DNA of 59,625 bases, from NCBI GenBank assembly GCA_022760335.1, contig JALEGE010000101.1, positions 1-59,625 on the forward strand, in the 5' to 3' direction. This document shows positions 36,365 through 44,741 of the stretch, piece by piece. This DNA is from Hyphomonadaceae bacterium. GTDB taxonomy: Bacteria > Pseudomonadota > Alphaproteobacteria > Caulobacterales > Hyphomonadaceae. A program made the position numbers and the translations under genes. Positions within the stretch are counted from its first letter, which is position 1. Each line of letters starts with the position of its first letter. The notes under the pieces are model-generated. The model did not search any database, was not told the DNA's origin, and saw only the letters and a list, made by a program, of their open reading frames with translations.

Positions 36365-36468
36365 GAGGAGCCCTCATCCCGAGCGGAGACGAGGGGCGAG
36401 GGCGGGCAACCAAGAGCGGATCTCTGCTGCTCGCCCCATGGTTCGTCTCCGCTCACCATGAGGCTCCT
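36365..36468. repeat. Composite palindromic repeat, family A copy 1
   Basis: The left arm (from 36368) is a type II unit with core CGAGCGGAGACGA; the right arm (36430-36467) is a type I unit with core GTTCGTCTCCGCTCACCATG. The arms face each other, and outer ends GGAGCC/GGCTCC pair. Related copies are at 50273-50371 and 59078-59115. Confidence 0.8.
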
Positions 36469-36502
36469 TTGGGACCAAGCTATAGACAACCGGGTCTGGC
36501 GC

Positions 36503-38041
36503 CTACGGCTCGATCTCATCGGACAGCCAGTCTGCCGCTTGGCGGACGGACGCCCGCTCCAGATCCACCTTGCCATTGGCATTGCGCATCATCTCACTGG
36601 AAATGGCGCTGGCAAGCGGCGCCAGGGCCGCCTGGAGCGCGCGATCCTCAGCGGCATCCGGGCTGAGAATGATGAAGGCATCATAGGGCGGCAAGGCGCC
36701 GGCGGGCTCTTCCAGCAGAACGAGATCATAGGCATCGATCCGGCCATCGGTGGTGTAGGCGGTGATGACATCCACTTCGCCATTCGCCACGGCCTCATAC
36801 ATGAAGGTGCTTTCCATGCCGCGCGTGCGCAGCGCGCCGAGACCATAAATATCCCGCGTACGCGTCCATTCCGCCCGACCAAAAAATTCCGGATCGCTGG
36901 CCAGGGTAAGCCCCTTGCCGGCCAGATCGCCGACAGAGATAAGGTCCAGCCGGGCGGCTGTTTCGCGCGTCACCGCATAGGCATAGGCATTCTCAAAGCC
37001 CAATGGTGCAAAGGCCAGCGCGCCATGCTCTTCCAGCAGCCAGGCAGAGGTTTCCGCATACATCACCGCGCGCGGGGGTACATCCTCGCGATCCATCAAT
37101 GTGGTCCAGACAGTGCCGGTATAATCAATGCCGATATCCACTTCGCCACGGATAATTGCATCGAAGGCGATGGCTGAGCCCAGGCCCTGGCGCAAATCGA
37201 CGCGCGCGCCTTCGGCCTCCAGACGCTGGGTGATCAATTCGGCGAGGATATATTGTTCGGTAAAAGCCTTCGCCGCCAATGTTATGGTGCGCCCGGCCAG
37301 CGGCTCGGCGGCGACATTGAAGTCGCGGTTCAGCCTCTCGCCAGAGCCGGAGCCCCCCAGGGTGAGAACCAGCGGCGCCAGGATCAGGGCGAGACCCGCC
37401 GTGCCGAACAGGGCCAGGCGCCGCGAGCGCCGTTCCGCCGAAAGCTCGAACAGGCGGATCACCTGATCCAGGATCAGTGCAAGGCCCGCGGAGACCAGAC
37501 AGCCGAACAGCACCGCGCCCCAATTACGGGTCTGCAGGCCCTGGAAGATATAATTGCCGAGGCTTTCCGCACCCACGGGTGTGGAGAGCGTGGCGGCGCC
37601 GACGACCCAGACACAAGCGGTGCGCAAGCCCGCGACGATCACCGGGCCGGCCAATGGCAGCTCAACCTGTGTCAGGCGCTGGCGTGCGGTCATGCCCACG
37701 CCAAGTGCGCCTTCCTTCAGCGCACCGTCCACGCCCTGCAGGCCGACAATCGTGTTGCGCAGGATCGGCAGCAGGGAATAGAGCGCCAACGCCGCATAGG
37801 CCGGCCAAAAGCCGATCCGCCCGCCCATCACCGGCACCATCAGTGCCAGCAGGGCGATACCCGGAATGGTCTGCACCAGGCTGGCAACACCGAGCGCGGG
37901 GCCAGAGAGGCGCGGTCGGCTGGCGGCATGAATGCCGAGCGGGATCGAAACAGCAAGGCCGGTGAGGATCGCTGACAGCGACAAAAACAGATGGCCGGCA
38001 TAGCGGCTCGGGAAGACGGCGAGTTCCTCGGCGAACATCAT
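36503..38041 (-). CDS. Fused permease and substrate-binding protein of a glycine betaine/choline-type ABC transporter
   Basis: 512 residues. Residues 1-235 are the permease (LSLSAILTGLAVSIPLGIHAA, GALKEGALGVGMTARQRLTQVELPLA as EAA loop, several helices). After a short linker, residues 245-512 are an OpuAC/OpuCC-like binding domain (AAKAFTEQYILAELITQRLE, GEVDIGIDYTGT, DVITAYTTDGRI). Such fusions occur in osmoprotectant importers. It overlaps the ATPase gene by 4 bases. The ligand is likely a quaternary amine. Confidence 0.9.
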   Translation of the reverse strand: MMFAEELAVFPSRYAGHLFLSLSAILTGLAVSIPLGIHAASRPRLSGPALGVASLVQTIPGIALLALMVPVMGGRIGFWPAYAALALYSLLPILRNTIVGLQGVDGALKEGALGVGMTARQRLTQVELPLAGPVIVAGLRTACVWVVGAATLSTPVGAESLGNYIFQGLQTRNWGAVLFGCLVSAGLALILDQVIRLFELSAERRSRRLALFGTAGLALILAPLVLTLGGSGSGERLNRDFNVAAEPLAGRTITLAAKAFTEQYILAELITQRLEAEGARVDLRQGLGSAIAFDAIIRGEVDIGIDYTGTVWTTLMDREDVPPRAVMYAETSAWLLEEHGALAFAPLGFENAYAYAVTRETAARLDLISVGDLAGKGLTLASDPEFFGRAEWTRTRDIYGLGALRTRGMESTFMYEAVANGEVDVITAYTTDGRIDAYDLVLLEEPAGALPPYDAFIILSPDAAEDRALQAALAPLASAISSEMMRNANGKVDLERASVRQAADWLSDEIEP

Positions 38042-38838
38042 GCTCTCTCAAAAGCGGAAGAAACCGCTGCCGCCGTGCGCTTGGGCGCCTCGAGAAGTTG
38101 CGCGACAATCTCATTGGCCGGGCTGGACATCAGCTCGCGTGCCGGGCCGATCTGGACGATCTTTCCGCAATCCATCACCGCAATGCGATCGGCAAAGCAC
38201 AGGGCTTCAGAGAAATCATGGGTGACGATGACCGCGGCAAAGCCAAGCTCGGCCCGCAGGCGTTTCACATCCTCAATGAGGGTGTCCTTGGTCATCGCAT
38301 CCAGCGCGGAAAAGGGCTCATCCATCAGCACGATCTCCGGTTCGCCGGCCAGCGCACGGGCCAGACCAATGCGCTGGGCCTGGCCGCCGGAGAGATCGGC
38401 GGGAAAGCGCGGGCCATACTCCGCGAAAGGCAATCCGATCAGATCGAACAGGCGTGTAAGCTGCGCCTCGATCCGGTTTGCATCCCAGCCGAGCAGACGC
38501 GGGGTGACCGCGACATTCTCCGCCAGGCGCAGATGCGGGAAGAGGCCCGCCGACTGGATGACATAGCCCATGCGCCGGCGCCAGGCATGGGCGCTGACCG
38601 CGTGGGCCTCCTGTCCGCCAAGGCGCACGTCCCCTGAATCTGGTTCGACCAGCCGGTTGAGCAGTTTCAGCGTCGTTGTCTTGCCACAGCCCGACGGGCC
38701 GATCAGGGCCAGGGTTTCGCCAGCTGCAAGGTCAAAGGATACGCCATCGACGGCGGCAATGCCGTCAAAGCACTTTTTCAGATCGCGGGCTGAAAGGAGG
38801 ATGTCTTCGCCCCCAGGCTGGACAATGCGGTGGCTCAG
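38038..38838 (-). CDS. ATP-binding subunit of the glycine betaine-type ABC transporter, non-canonical start
   Basis: About 266 residues. LALIGPSGCGKTTTLKLLN (Walker A), LSGGQAQRIGLARAL (signature) and IVLMDEPFSALD (Walker B) are all present, and the N-terminal SARDLKKCFDGIAAV block shows the frame must extend well past the first GTG (38628). Between the in-frame stop near 38895 and the ABC domain there is no ATG, GTG or TTG. Candidates are CTG 38838, which overlaps the TGA of the preceding gene, or ATT 38826. An error in the sequence is possible. Operon: DUF3126, ATPase, permease-binding fusion. Confidence 0.8.
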   Translation of the reverse strand: MSHRIVQPGGEDILLSARDLKKCFDGIAAVDGVSFDLAAGETLALIGPSGCGKTTTLKLLNRLVEPDSGDVRLGGQEAHAVSAHAWRRRMGYVIQSAGLFPHLRLAENVAVTPRLLGWDANRIEAQLTRLFDLIGLPFAEYGPRFPADLSGGQAQRIGLARALAGEPEIVLMDEPFSALDAMTKDTLIEDVKRLRAELGFAAVIVTHDFSEALCFADRIAVMDCGKIVQIGPARELMSSPANEIVAQLLEAPKRTAAAVSSAFERA

Positions 38839-39047
38839 ACGCCTTTGATGTCTTCTTCCAGCACCGTCATCTGGAACTGGTAGCTGGTCTCGCCTTCATC
38901 CACATCCTTGTAGACAACGGCCAGGAACTCGGCGCCGAGATAGACCTCGACACTGTCATCTGTCTTGTCGCGCGCCACAAGGCGCAGGCCGGGATGCAGT
39001 TTTTCCTTCAAATACGCTTCAAGGCGCAGCGTTTCTTCGCGCTCCAT
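38835..39047 (-). CDS. DUF3126 family protein
   Basis: 70 residues: LEAYLKEKLHPGLRLVAR, DDSVEVYLGAEFLAVVYKD and ETSYQFQMTVLEEDI fit DUF3126, a small alphaproteobacterial protein of unknown function. ATG 39047 has AGGAGT upstream. It is the first gene of the ABC transporter cluster; coupling of its stop to the ATPase start is suggested by the overlap. Confidence 0.85.
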   Translation of the reverse strand: MEREETLRLEAYLKEKLHPGLRLVARDKTDDSVEVYLGAEFLAVVYKDVDEGETSYQFQMTVLEEDIKGV

Positions 39048-39238
39048 GGGGCACTCCTGTACTTCGGTTCCTGCCCTGTCTAGGCGCTTTGCCCGCTCGG
39101 GGAAACCGTATGGGCGAGGAAACAACAGCGCATGCGGCATAAGTCTGGGGGGAAGTTTCGCGCAAGACGAGACCGCCCCTCTGGCCTTTCGCCCAATCGT
39201 GTTGCATAGCTTTGCCAGAGGAGAGTGAGGGAACTGGC

Positions 39239-40195
39239 ATGGCCAAGGCACCCCCGGTGGTGGCCGTTGCGAATCTCAAGGGCGGCGTGGGCAAATCGAC
39301 CACGGCGCTGATGCTTGCCGAGGGTTTGGCCTATTTCTATGGGTTGAACATCCTGCTCTGCGATTTTGATGCTCAGGCCAATTTATCCGAAACCCTGCTG
39401 ACCAGTGCCGGAGTTCAGCGCGAGCTGAATCAGGGGCGTGGGGTTTCCGCCGTGCTCGACACCTTCCTGCCAGTTGGCCAGCGTATGGACACCAATCTTG
39501 ATGATGTGGTGGAGACCAAGAATTCCACGGTCATAGACGAGCTGATCTATAATCGTGAGCGCCGAAAGCCGGGTGGCTGGATTTCTCTCTTGCCGGCCCA
39601 CCCCGGTATGCGTTTCCTGGAACCGCATCTTGAGCGCAGCCCAGGCGAGGGCTGGTTCGAAATCGGCGATCAACTGGCGAACCAATTCCTGAATGCGACG
39701 AAGGAGACGCGGGAAACCGCCGATCTGGTTATCATTGACTGCCCACCCCATGTCTCGGCGCTGTGCCGCGCGGCGCTGAAACTGGCCGACTATTATGTCA
39801 CCCCGACCCTGGCCGAGGCGCTATCGGTCTGGGGCGTGCATCAGTTCCTGCGCTGGCTGGCGCATCCATCCATGAGCGACTGGCTGGGGGTTGAGCATGC
39901 CACCCTGCCGCGCCGGCAATTTGTGGTCTGTACGCGGTTTGCCCCGCGCTCGCGCAGCCATCAGAAGATTTATGACACCCTGCGCGCGGACTGGGCGGAC
40001 CGGGCCTTTTCCACGCCGATCCGCCAGCGGCTGTCCCTGTCCAGGGATCTGGAGCGCACGGATCTGGACAGTCAGCATAGCTTTACCGGGCGCTATCGGG
40101 GGCATGTGAAGTCAGATGTGCAGTCCATGGTGGACGCTTTTGTCGAGTTCATGGTGGCGCGCGCGGATGTGGATTGGGCACTGCGCACGGCGTGA
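39239..40195 (+). CDS. ParA-family ATPase (orphan)
   Basis: 318 residues. VANLKGGVGKSTTALMLAEGLA is the deviant Walker A, CDFDAQANLSETLL switch I, VIIDCPPHVSALC switch II, and CTRFAPRSRSHQKIY a late conserved block. No ParB or parS-like site was noted nearby, so it is not the chromosome ParA; it may position another cargo. GAGGAGAG lies before the ATG. Confidence 0.88.
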   Translation: MAKAPPVVAVANLKGGVGKSTTALMLAEGLAYFYGLNILLCDFDAQANLSETLLTSAGVQRELNQGRGVSAVLDTFLPVGQRMDTNLDDVVETKNSTVIDELIYNRERRKPGGWISLLPAHPGMRFLEPHLERSPGEGWFEIGDQLANQFLNATKETRETADLVIIDCPPHVSALCRAALKLADYYVTPTLAEALSVWGVHQFLRWLAHPSMSDWLGVEHATLPRRQFVVCTRFAPRSRSHQKIYDTLRADWADRAFSTPIRQRLSLSRDLERTDLDSQHSFTGRYRGHVKSDVQSMVDAFVEFMVARADVDWALRTA

Positions 40196-40287
40196 CCTGA
40201 GCGCAGGCCAGATACACGCCGCCATTGACGGGCAGGCCCAGCGCGCATAGCCCGTGGCAAAAGATCAAATTCAAGGAGGCAAGGCCC

Positions 40288-41103
40288 ATGGCCGACGATT
40301 GGAACATGCCGGAAGGCAATTTGATGGCTGGCAAGCGCGGCGTCGTCATGGGCGTGGCCAACCAGAACTCCATCGCCTGGGGCATTTCCCGCCAACTCGC
40401 AGCCCAGGGCGCCGAGATTGCTTTCACCTATCAGGGCGAAGGCCTGGAGCGCCGCGTGCGCCCGCTGGTGGAATCGATCGGCATGGACACCATGATCCCG
40501 GCCGATGTCACCGATGATGAAAGCATGGATGCCGCTTTCGCCGCCATCAAGGACAAGTGGGGCACGATCGATTTCCTGGTCCACTCCATCGCCTTTGCCG
40601 GCAAGGAGGAGTTGATGGGCTCTATGGTCGAGAAAACCTCGCGCGAGGGGTTCCGCCGCGCCATGGATATTTCGGTCTACAGCTTCATCGATTGCGCTCG
40701 CCGGGGCTCCGAGCTGATGCCGAATGGCGGGGCGATGATCTGCATGACCTATCTCGGCGCAGAGCGCACCATTCCGTCCTATAATGTGATGGGCGTGGCC
40801 AAGGCAGCGCTGGAAGCCTCCACGCGCTATGCCGCCCGTGATCTCGGCAAGCAGGGCATTCGCGTCAATGCGATTTCCGCCGGGGCGATGCGCACACTTT
40901 CGCTGGCCGGAATTCGTGGCGGCAAGTCGTTGATGGGCACGGGCCGTGAATGGTCGCTGCTCAAGGAAGATACCAAGATGGAAGGCGTGGCCGGGGCGGC
41001 GCTCTATCTGCTGTCTGATATCGGCCAGTCCATCACCGGCGAAGTGATGCATGTCGATGCCGGTTTCCATGCAGTCGGTGTGCCCGAGCCATCTGAAGAG
41101 TAG
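40288..41103 (+). CDS. fabI: Enoyl-ACP reductase
   Basis: 271 residues, last reduction of fatty acid elongation. GVANQNSIAWGISRQLAAQG is the NADH-binding loop; HSIAFAGKEEL, then TYLGAERTIPSYNVMGVAKAALE with the Tyr-x6-Lys catalytic pair, followed by NAISAGAMRTLS. AAGGAGG is 6 bases upstream of ATG 40288. Target of triclosan-type inhibitors in other species. Confidence 0.96.
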   Translation: MADDWNMPEGNLMAGKRGVVMGVANQNSIAWGISRQLAAQGAEIAFTYQGEGLERRVRPLVESIGMDTMIPADVTDDESMDAAFAAIKDKWGTIDFLVHSIAFAGKEELMGSMVEKTSREGFRRAMDISVYSFIDCARRGSELMPNGGAMICMTYLGAERTIPSYNVMGVAKAALEASTRYAARDLGKQGIRVNAISAGAMRTLSLAGIRGGKSLMGTGREWSLLKEDTKMEGVAGAALYLLSDIGQSITGEVMHVDAGFHAVGVPEPSEE

Positions 41104-41171
41104 CGCCAACTCTAGCCCATGGCTCGGTTTTTGCTCGGCTCCCAGTTGGAAGCCGAAGGGATTGAGCCTTG

Positions 41172-42770
41172 ATGGCGCTATGGACCCGCATGAGACAAGG
41201 CCTTGAGGCCGGGCAATCGGAAGATGCCCGGGTTTTGAGCTATGTCTTTTGGGGCATTTTGGCGTTTGCCGCGCTTCTGCGGCTGTGGAACTTCAATGGT
41301 CCCTCGCTGTGGATGGATGAGGCGATTTCGTTGAGCCTGGCGGAGCTGCCGGCGCATGCGATCTTCCTGGACAGGGTCGACAATCACCCGCCCCTCCACT
41401 TTCTGATCCAGCATCTGTGGCAACAGATCTTCCCGGACCCGGCCGTTGCGCGTCTGCCGGCCATCGCGTTCGGAATTACGACAGTCTATGTCGTCATGGC
41501 CATGCTGCGTGATCTTGTCAGCCTGCGCGCGGCGCTTTTGGCCGGGCTGCTACTCGCCCTGTGCACGGGCCATATCTATTATAGCCAGGAAGCGCGGATG
41601 TACTCGCTGGTCCTGTTTGGCCTGGCCGTTGCGGCCTGGGGCGGGATTGGGCAGGTTGAGCCAGGCCGGCGCAGCCCGCGCGGCTATGCCCTGCTCTATG
41701 TGATTGGCGGCCTGGTCGCGATTTACGCTCATATTCTGGGCCTGCTCGCCATGGCGGCAATTGGTTTTGCCAGTCTGGCCGGCGGTTTGATGGCTGGCGG
41801 CGGGGTGCGCTTTGCCCGCGAGTGGCTCGTGCGCAATATTATCCTGTTCCTTCTCAGCCTGCCCTGGTTGGTGCAGATTCCGGCAAATCTCGGTTTTGCA
41901 GGCCTTCACCAGCCCACATCGATCATCAAGTCGATCTGGTATTTCAAGACGATCACCGCCTTTCCGGGGCTTGGTGGCTTCGACAATCTCTTTGCGCCCA
42001 TCCTCTATGCTCTTGCGGCGGCGAGCCTGGCGCTGACCTGGCTTGGCGGGCGGCGGACGCTGGCATTGACCATGGCCGGACTGTTTGTGATCTATCCGGC
42101 TCTGCTTTTCCTGCTCAGTCTGGACCGGCCCCTGATCGGGGCGCGAACGCTGATCCCGGCGACGCTCGGCGTGTATCTGGCCGCGGGGATTGCCATCTCA
42201 GTTCTGCCGGGCCTGCGCTTGCGTTATGGCGTGGCGGGCCTGCTGGTGCTGGCGGGTTTGGTCTCCAGCGGGCACCATCTTGCCAATCTGATCAAGCCGG
42301 AGAATTTCGACGCCGCCTTTGCGCATGTGGATGCGGCCGGCTATGGCGATGCGCCAGTGCTCAATTGTATCGACATGTCGACCAGCGCGACCTGGTATGC
42401 CCGGCCTGAGGCGGAGATCTATATGTATCAGCGCGGCGGGTTGATGCGCTATCCGGGGCCGGATTATTGGCAGGCTGCGCGCATGTCGATGAGTCGCTAT
42501 GGCAGCTCCACCGCCCAAGAGGTCGACGCCTTCATGGGCCGGGGCTGGCTGGTCACGGGCGGGTTTGAGGAAGCTTTTGGTGAGGCCGCGCAGATCGCCT
42601 TCATCCGTCCGTTCTGCTCAGAGGACAGCCAGCGAATGATCGAGACCCGGCTTGCGGAAATGGGCTTTGTTGTCCAATCGGAGACCCTGATCACGGAAGG
42701 GGCGCCAAGCTTTCAGATCATGGCCTGGCCGCGCACCTGGGTGACGCTCTATGCCCGGCCAATGGAATAG
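41172..42770 (+). CDS. GT39/PMT-like membrane glycosyltransferase
   Basis: 532 residues with about ten membrane helices. The first periplasmic loop has PSLWMDEAISLSLAELP with the Asp-Glu of GT-C enzymes; DNHPPLHFLIQHLW and IYYSQEARMYSLVLFG are other ArnT/PMT-like blocks. A C-terminal soluble domain follows (about residue 385 on). It probably transfers a sugar from a polyprenyl donor. ATG 41172 is preferred to the TTG just before it. Confidence 0.85.
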   Translation: MALWTRMRQGLEAGQSEDARVLSYVFWGILAFAALLRLWNFNGPSLWMDEAISLSLAELPAHAIFLDRVDNHPPLHFLIQHLWQQIFPDPAVARLPAIAFGITTVYVVMAMLRDLVSLRAALLAGLLLALCTGHIYYSQEARMYSLVLFGLAVAAWGGIGQVEPGRRSPRGYALLYVIGGLVAIYAHILGLLAMAAIGFASLAGGLMAGGGVRFAREWLVRNIILFLLSLPWLVQIPANLGFAGLHQPTSIIKSIWYFKTITAFPGLGGFDNLFAPILYALAAASLALTWLGGRRTLALTMAGLFVIYPALLFLLSLDRPLIGARTLIPATLGVYLAAGIAISVLPGLRLRYGVAGLLVLAGLVSSGHHLANLIKPENFDAAFAHVDAAGYGDAPVLNCIDMSTSATWYARPEAEIYMYQRGGLMRYPGPDYWQAARMSMSRYGSSTAQEVDAFMGRGWLVTGGFEEAFGEAAQIAFIRPFCSEDSQRMIETRLAEMGFVVQSETLITEGAPSFQIMAWPRTWVTLYARPME

Positions 42771-42820
42771 ACCTGGTTGCCGATCGCGCAGGCGTTCTCT
42801 CGCCCGCACTGCAACCGGCG

Positions 42821-43522
42821 CTAGGGCGCGATCCCTGCATGGGCAAGGCGCTCTAGCACGGGCGCCAACATGCGCTCGATCGCCGCTGGCGTCGGACGGA
42901 CATGGCCATAGGCTGGCAGTCCTTCATCGGCGATTACGAGATCGGCCTGGAACTTGGTCGGGAAAGTATAGCGATAATGGGACGGACGTACGGTGGAGAG
43001 ATACTGGCTCAGCACGCTTTCCACCGTGCGCCCGCGCTCCAGCACATCGCGGCGCAAACGGCGCGCCAGGCGCAGATCGTCCGGCGTGTCGACGTATACG
43101 GACAGATCGATCAATGGTGTGATTTCCGGGATTGAGAGAGCATGGATGCCTTCCAGCACCAAAATGTCGGCCGGCGCGATGTGTTGGGTCTTGTCTGACC
43201 GGTCATGGCGCGCGTAATCGTAGATTGGTGCGTTTACGGAGTTTCCGCTTTTCAGGGCCGTTAAGTCTGAACGCAACAGCGAGGCTTGTTTCGCCTCCGG
43301 GCTGTCATAATCAATGCTCTCGATGATTGCAGCGCGGGCCTCGGCGGTATCGGTGTCGCCGTAATCCGACATCGGACGGTAATAGGCATCCTCTCCGATC
43401 AGAACGGCGCGGACCGAACCGAACCGTTCGATCAAGGCATCCGCGAGGGTGGACTTTCCCGAACCGGACCCGCCCGAGAGGGCAAGGAGAAAAGGTGTGG
43501 TGGCCGCATGCATCCTGCTCAT
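42821..43522 (-). CDS. udk: Uridine kinase-like P-loop kinase
   Basis: 233 residues. LALSGGSGSGKSTLADAL (P-loop), LIGEDAYYRPM (uridine-binding DxYY), IDYDSPEA, PIYDYARHDRSD and DILVLEGIHALS match uridine/cytidine kinase, used in pyrimidine salvage. ATG 43522 or ATG 43513. The upstream CAP gene is separated by two strong hairpins. Confidence 0.88.
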   Translation of the reverse strand: MSRMHAATTPFLLALSGGSGSGKSTLADALIERFGSVRAVLIGEDAYYRPMSDYGDTDTAEARAAIIESIDYDSPEAKQASLLRSDLTALKSGNSVNAPIYDYARHDRSDKTQHIAPADILVLEGIHALSIPEITPLIDLSVYVDTPDDLRLARRLRRDVLERGRTVESVLSQYLSTVRPSHYRYTFPTKFQADLVIADEGLPAYGHVRPTPAAIERMLAPVLERLAHAGIAP

Positions 43523-43554
43523 TAGCCGGTCGTGAGCAAACGATCCAGAGCCCC

Positions 43555-43604
43555 TAAAAAAGGAAAGGGTGCCCGGCCACTTGTCGAGGGTCGGCCGGGC
43601 ACCC
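43555..43604 (-). terminator. Rho-independent terminator of the CAP-domain gene
   Basis: GGGTGCCCGGCC (43567-43578) pairs with GGCCGGGCACCC (43593-43604). On the minus strand the stem is followed by TTTCCTTTTTT. A second nested hairpin, CTGCCGAC (43611-43618) with GTCGGCAG (43642-43649) and inner GGTCA/TGACC, lies between it and the gene. Confidence 0.9.
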
Positions 43605-43667
43605 CAGTGTCTGCCGACAAGGGGTCAGGGGGTGACCGGCCGTCGGCAGAACCTTATGAGACGCGCG

Positions 43668-44510
43668 CTATTGCAAGCTGATGGCGGGCCCTCGAAGGGC
43701 GAACACCTCGGTGCCAAGACGTGCATCAATTTCGATCAGGCCAGTTTCGCCTTCCAAACGGCGCGAACTGATCCCCCGTGTGCCGCCACTTGCCAGGCGA
43801 ACAGCGTCACCGGTTTCTACGCGCCAGCCGGTATGTTCGAAGCGGGCATTGGCGAAATTGGCGTTCAGGCGCACTGAGTGGGCAAGCGAGAGCGGGGCGG
43901 GGCGGTTAAGCTCACCGTCCAGCTGAGCCAGGACCTGAACAATGTACAGATCGCCATTGTCGGCTTGTGCGACGCCAAGACCGGCATGGGTGAATACACC
44001 GCGAGTCAGATTTTCCGCGTTCACGGGATCACTGATCAGTGCATTGAAGGCATCAATCGGGTCGGTGCCGGCGGGGACGATGGTAATGTTTGCGCCCATG
44101 GCGCCATAGAGGCCGGCGCGGTCGAGCCGTCTTACACGGTCAAGATGGTCCAGGCCTTCCGGAGAAACATGATCGGCATAGCCACGTGCGGCCATGTCCA
44201 TTGCGTGGGCCCGCGCGGCTGCGTCCAGGCTGGTGCGCTGGGCCAGCGGATCCATATTGTAACGCGCACGATGGCGCTCGGTCAGGGCGCGAATACGCGT
44301 GTCGACTGCGGTGACTTCGTCGGCTTCCAACGCTGACAGGCAGGCGGTTGATTCGCCGAGATAGGCCTCAACGTTGCTGGCAAAGCCATTGCTGAGATCA
44401 CAAGCAATGGGCTCGGTTTCTCGATCGGCCGTAGTGGCCTGGGCTGCTCCCCCCAACGCCGCAAGAGCCAGCGCAGAAAGGATAAAGGGTTTGTCATAAA
44501 ACTGTAACAT
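43668..44510 (-). CDS. Exported CAP/SCP-domain protein
   Basis: 280 residues with signal peptide (FILSALALAALGGAAQA). The middle is a CAP domain: LDAAARAHAMDMAARGYADHVSP with the conserved His and Asp, GLDHLDRVRRLD, GANITIV and RGVFTHAGLGVAQ. The C-terminal 70 residues are a beta-rich extension not known to me. Bacterial CAP proteins are extracellular and mostly of unknown role. Confidence 0.85.
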   Translation of the reverse strand: MLQFYDKPFILSALALAALGGAAQATTADRETEPIACDLSNGFASNVEAYLGESTACLSALEADEVTAVDTRIRALTERHRARYNMDPLAQRTSLDAAARAHAMDMAARGYADHVSPEGLDHLDRVRRLDRAGLYGAMGANITIVPAGTDPIDAFNALISDPVNAENLTRGVFTHAGLGVAQADNGDLYIVQVLAQLDGELNRPAPLSLAHSVRLNANFANARFEHTGWRVETGDAVRLASGGTRGISSRRLEGETGLIEIDARLGTEVFALRGPAISLQ

Positions 44511-44670
44511 AACGAGGAAGCTGATCTCGCTTCATCGCTTTGTCAATCATATTCCATCCGGGTTGCGGAACATTTTTATAATCAGTATACAGAACGAAAT
44601 AGCTAATTCCTTGTTCGGATTACAGTATGCGGCTTTTGGATTGTATCTGACGAATATGTGGAAAAATCAT

Positions 44671-44699
44671 AGAAAAAGGCCGCCGGAAGCGGCGGCCTT
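44671..44699 (-). terminator. Rho-independent terminator of pnp
   Basis: AAGGCCGCC (44676-44684) pairs with GGCGGCCTT (44691-44699) and TTTTTCT follows on the minus strand, 43 bases past the pnp stop. The gap 44511-44670 is AT-rich and otherwise empty. Confidence 0.9.
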
Positions 44700-44741
44700 G
44701 TCCAAATTTCAAGAATTCTTGTTTGTCCTTATACGGGCAAA

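Noticed and set aside
39239-40195. Chromosome partition locus parAB
   Set aside because: No parB neighbour and no parS-like inverted repeat (TGTTTCACGTGAAACA type) was seen near it.
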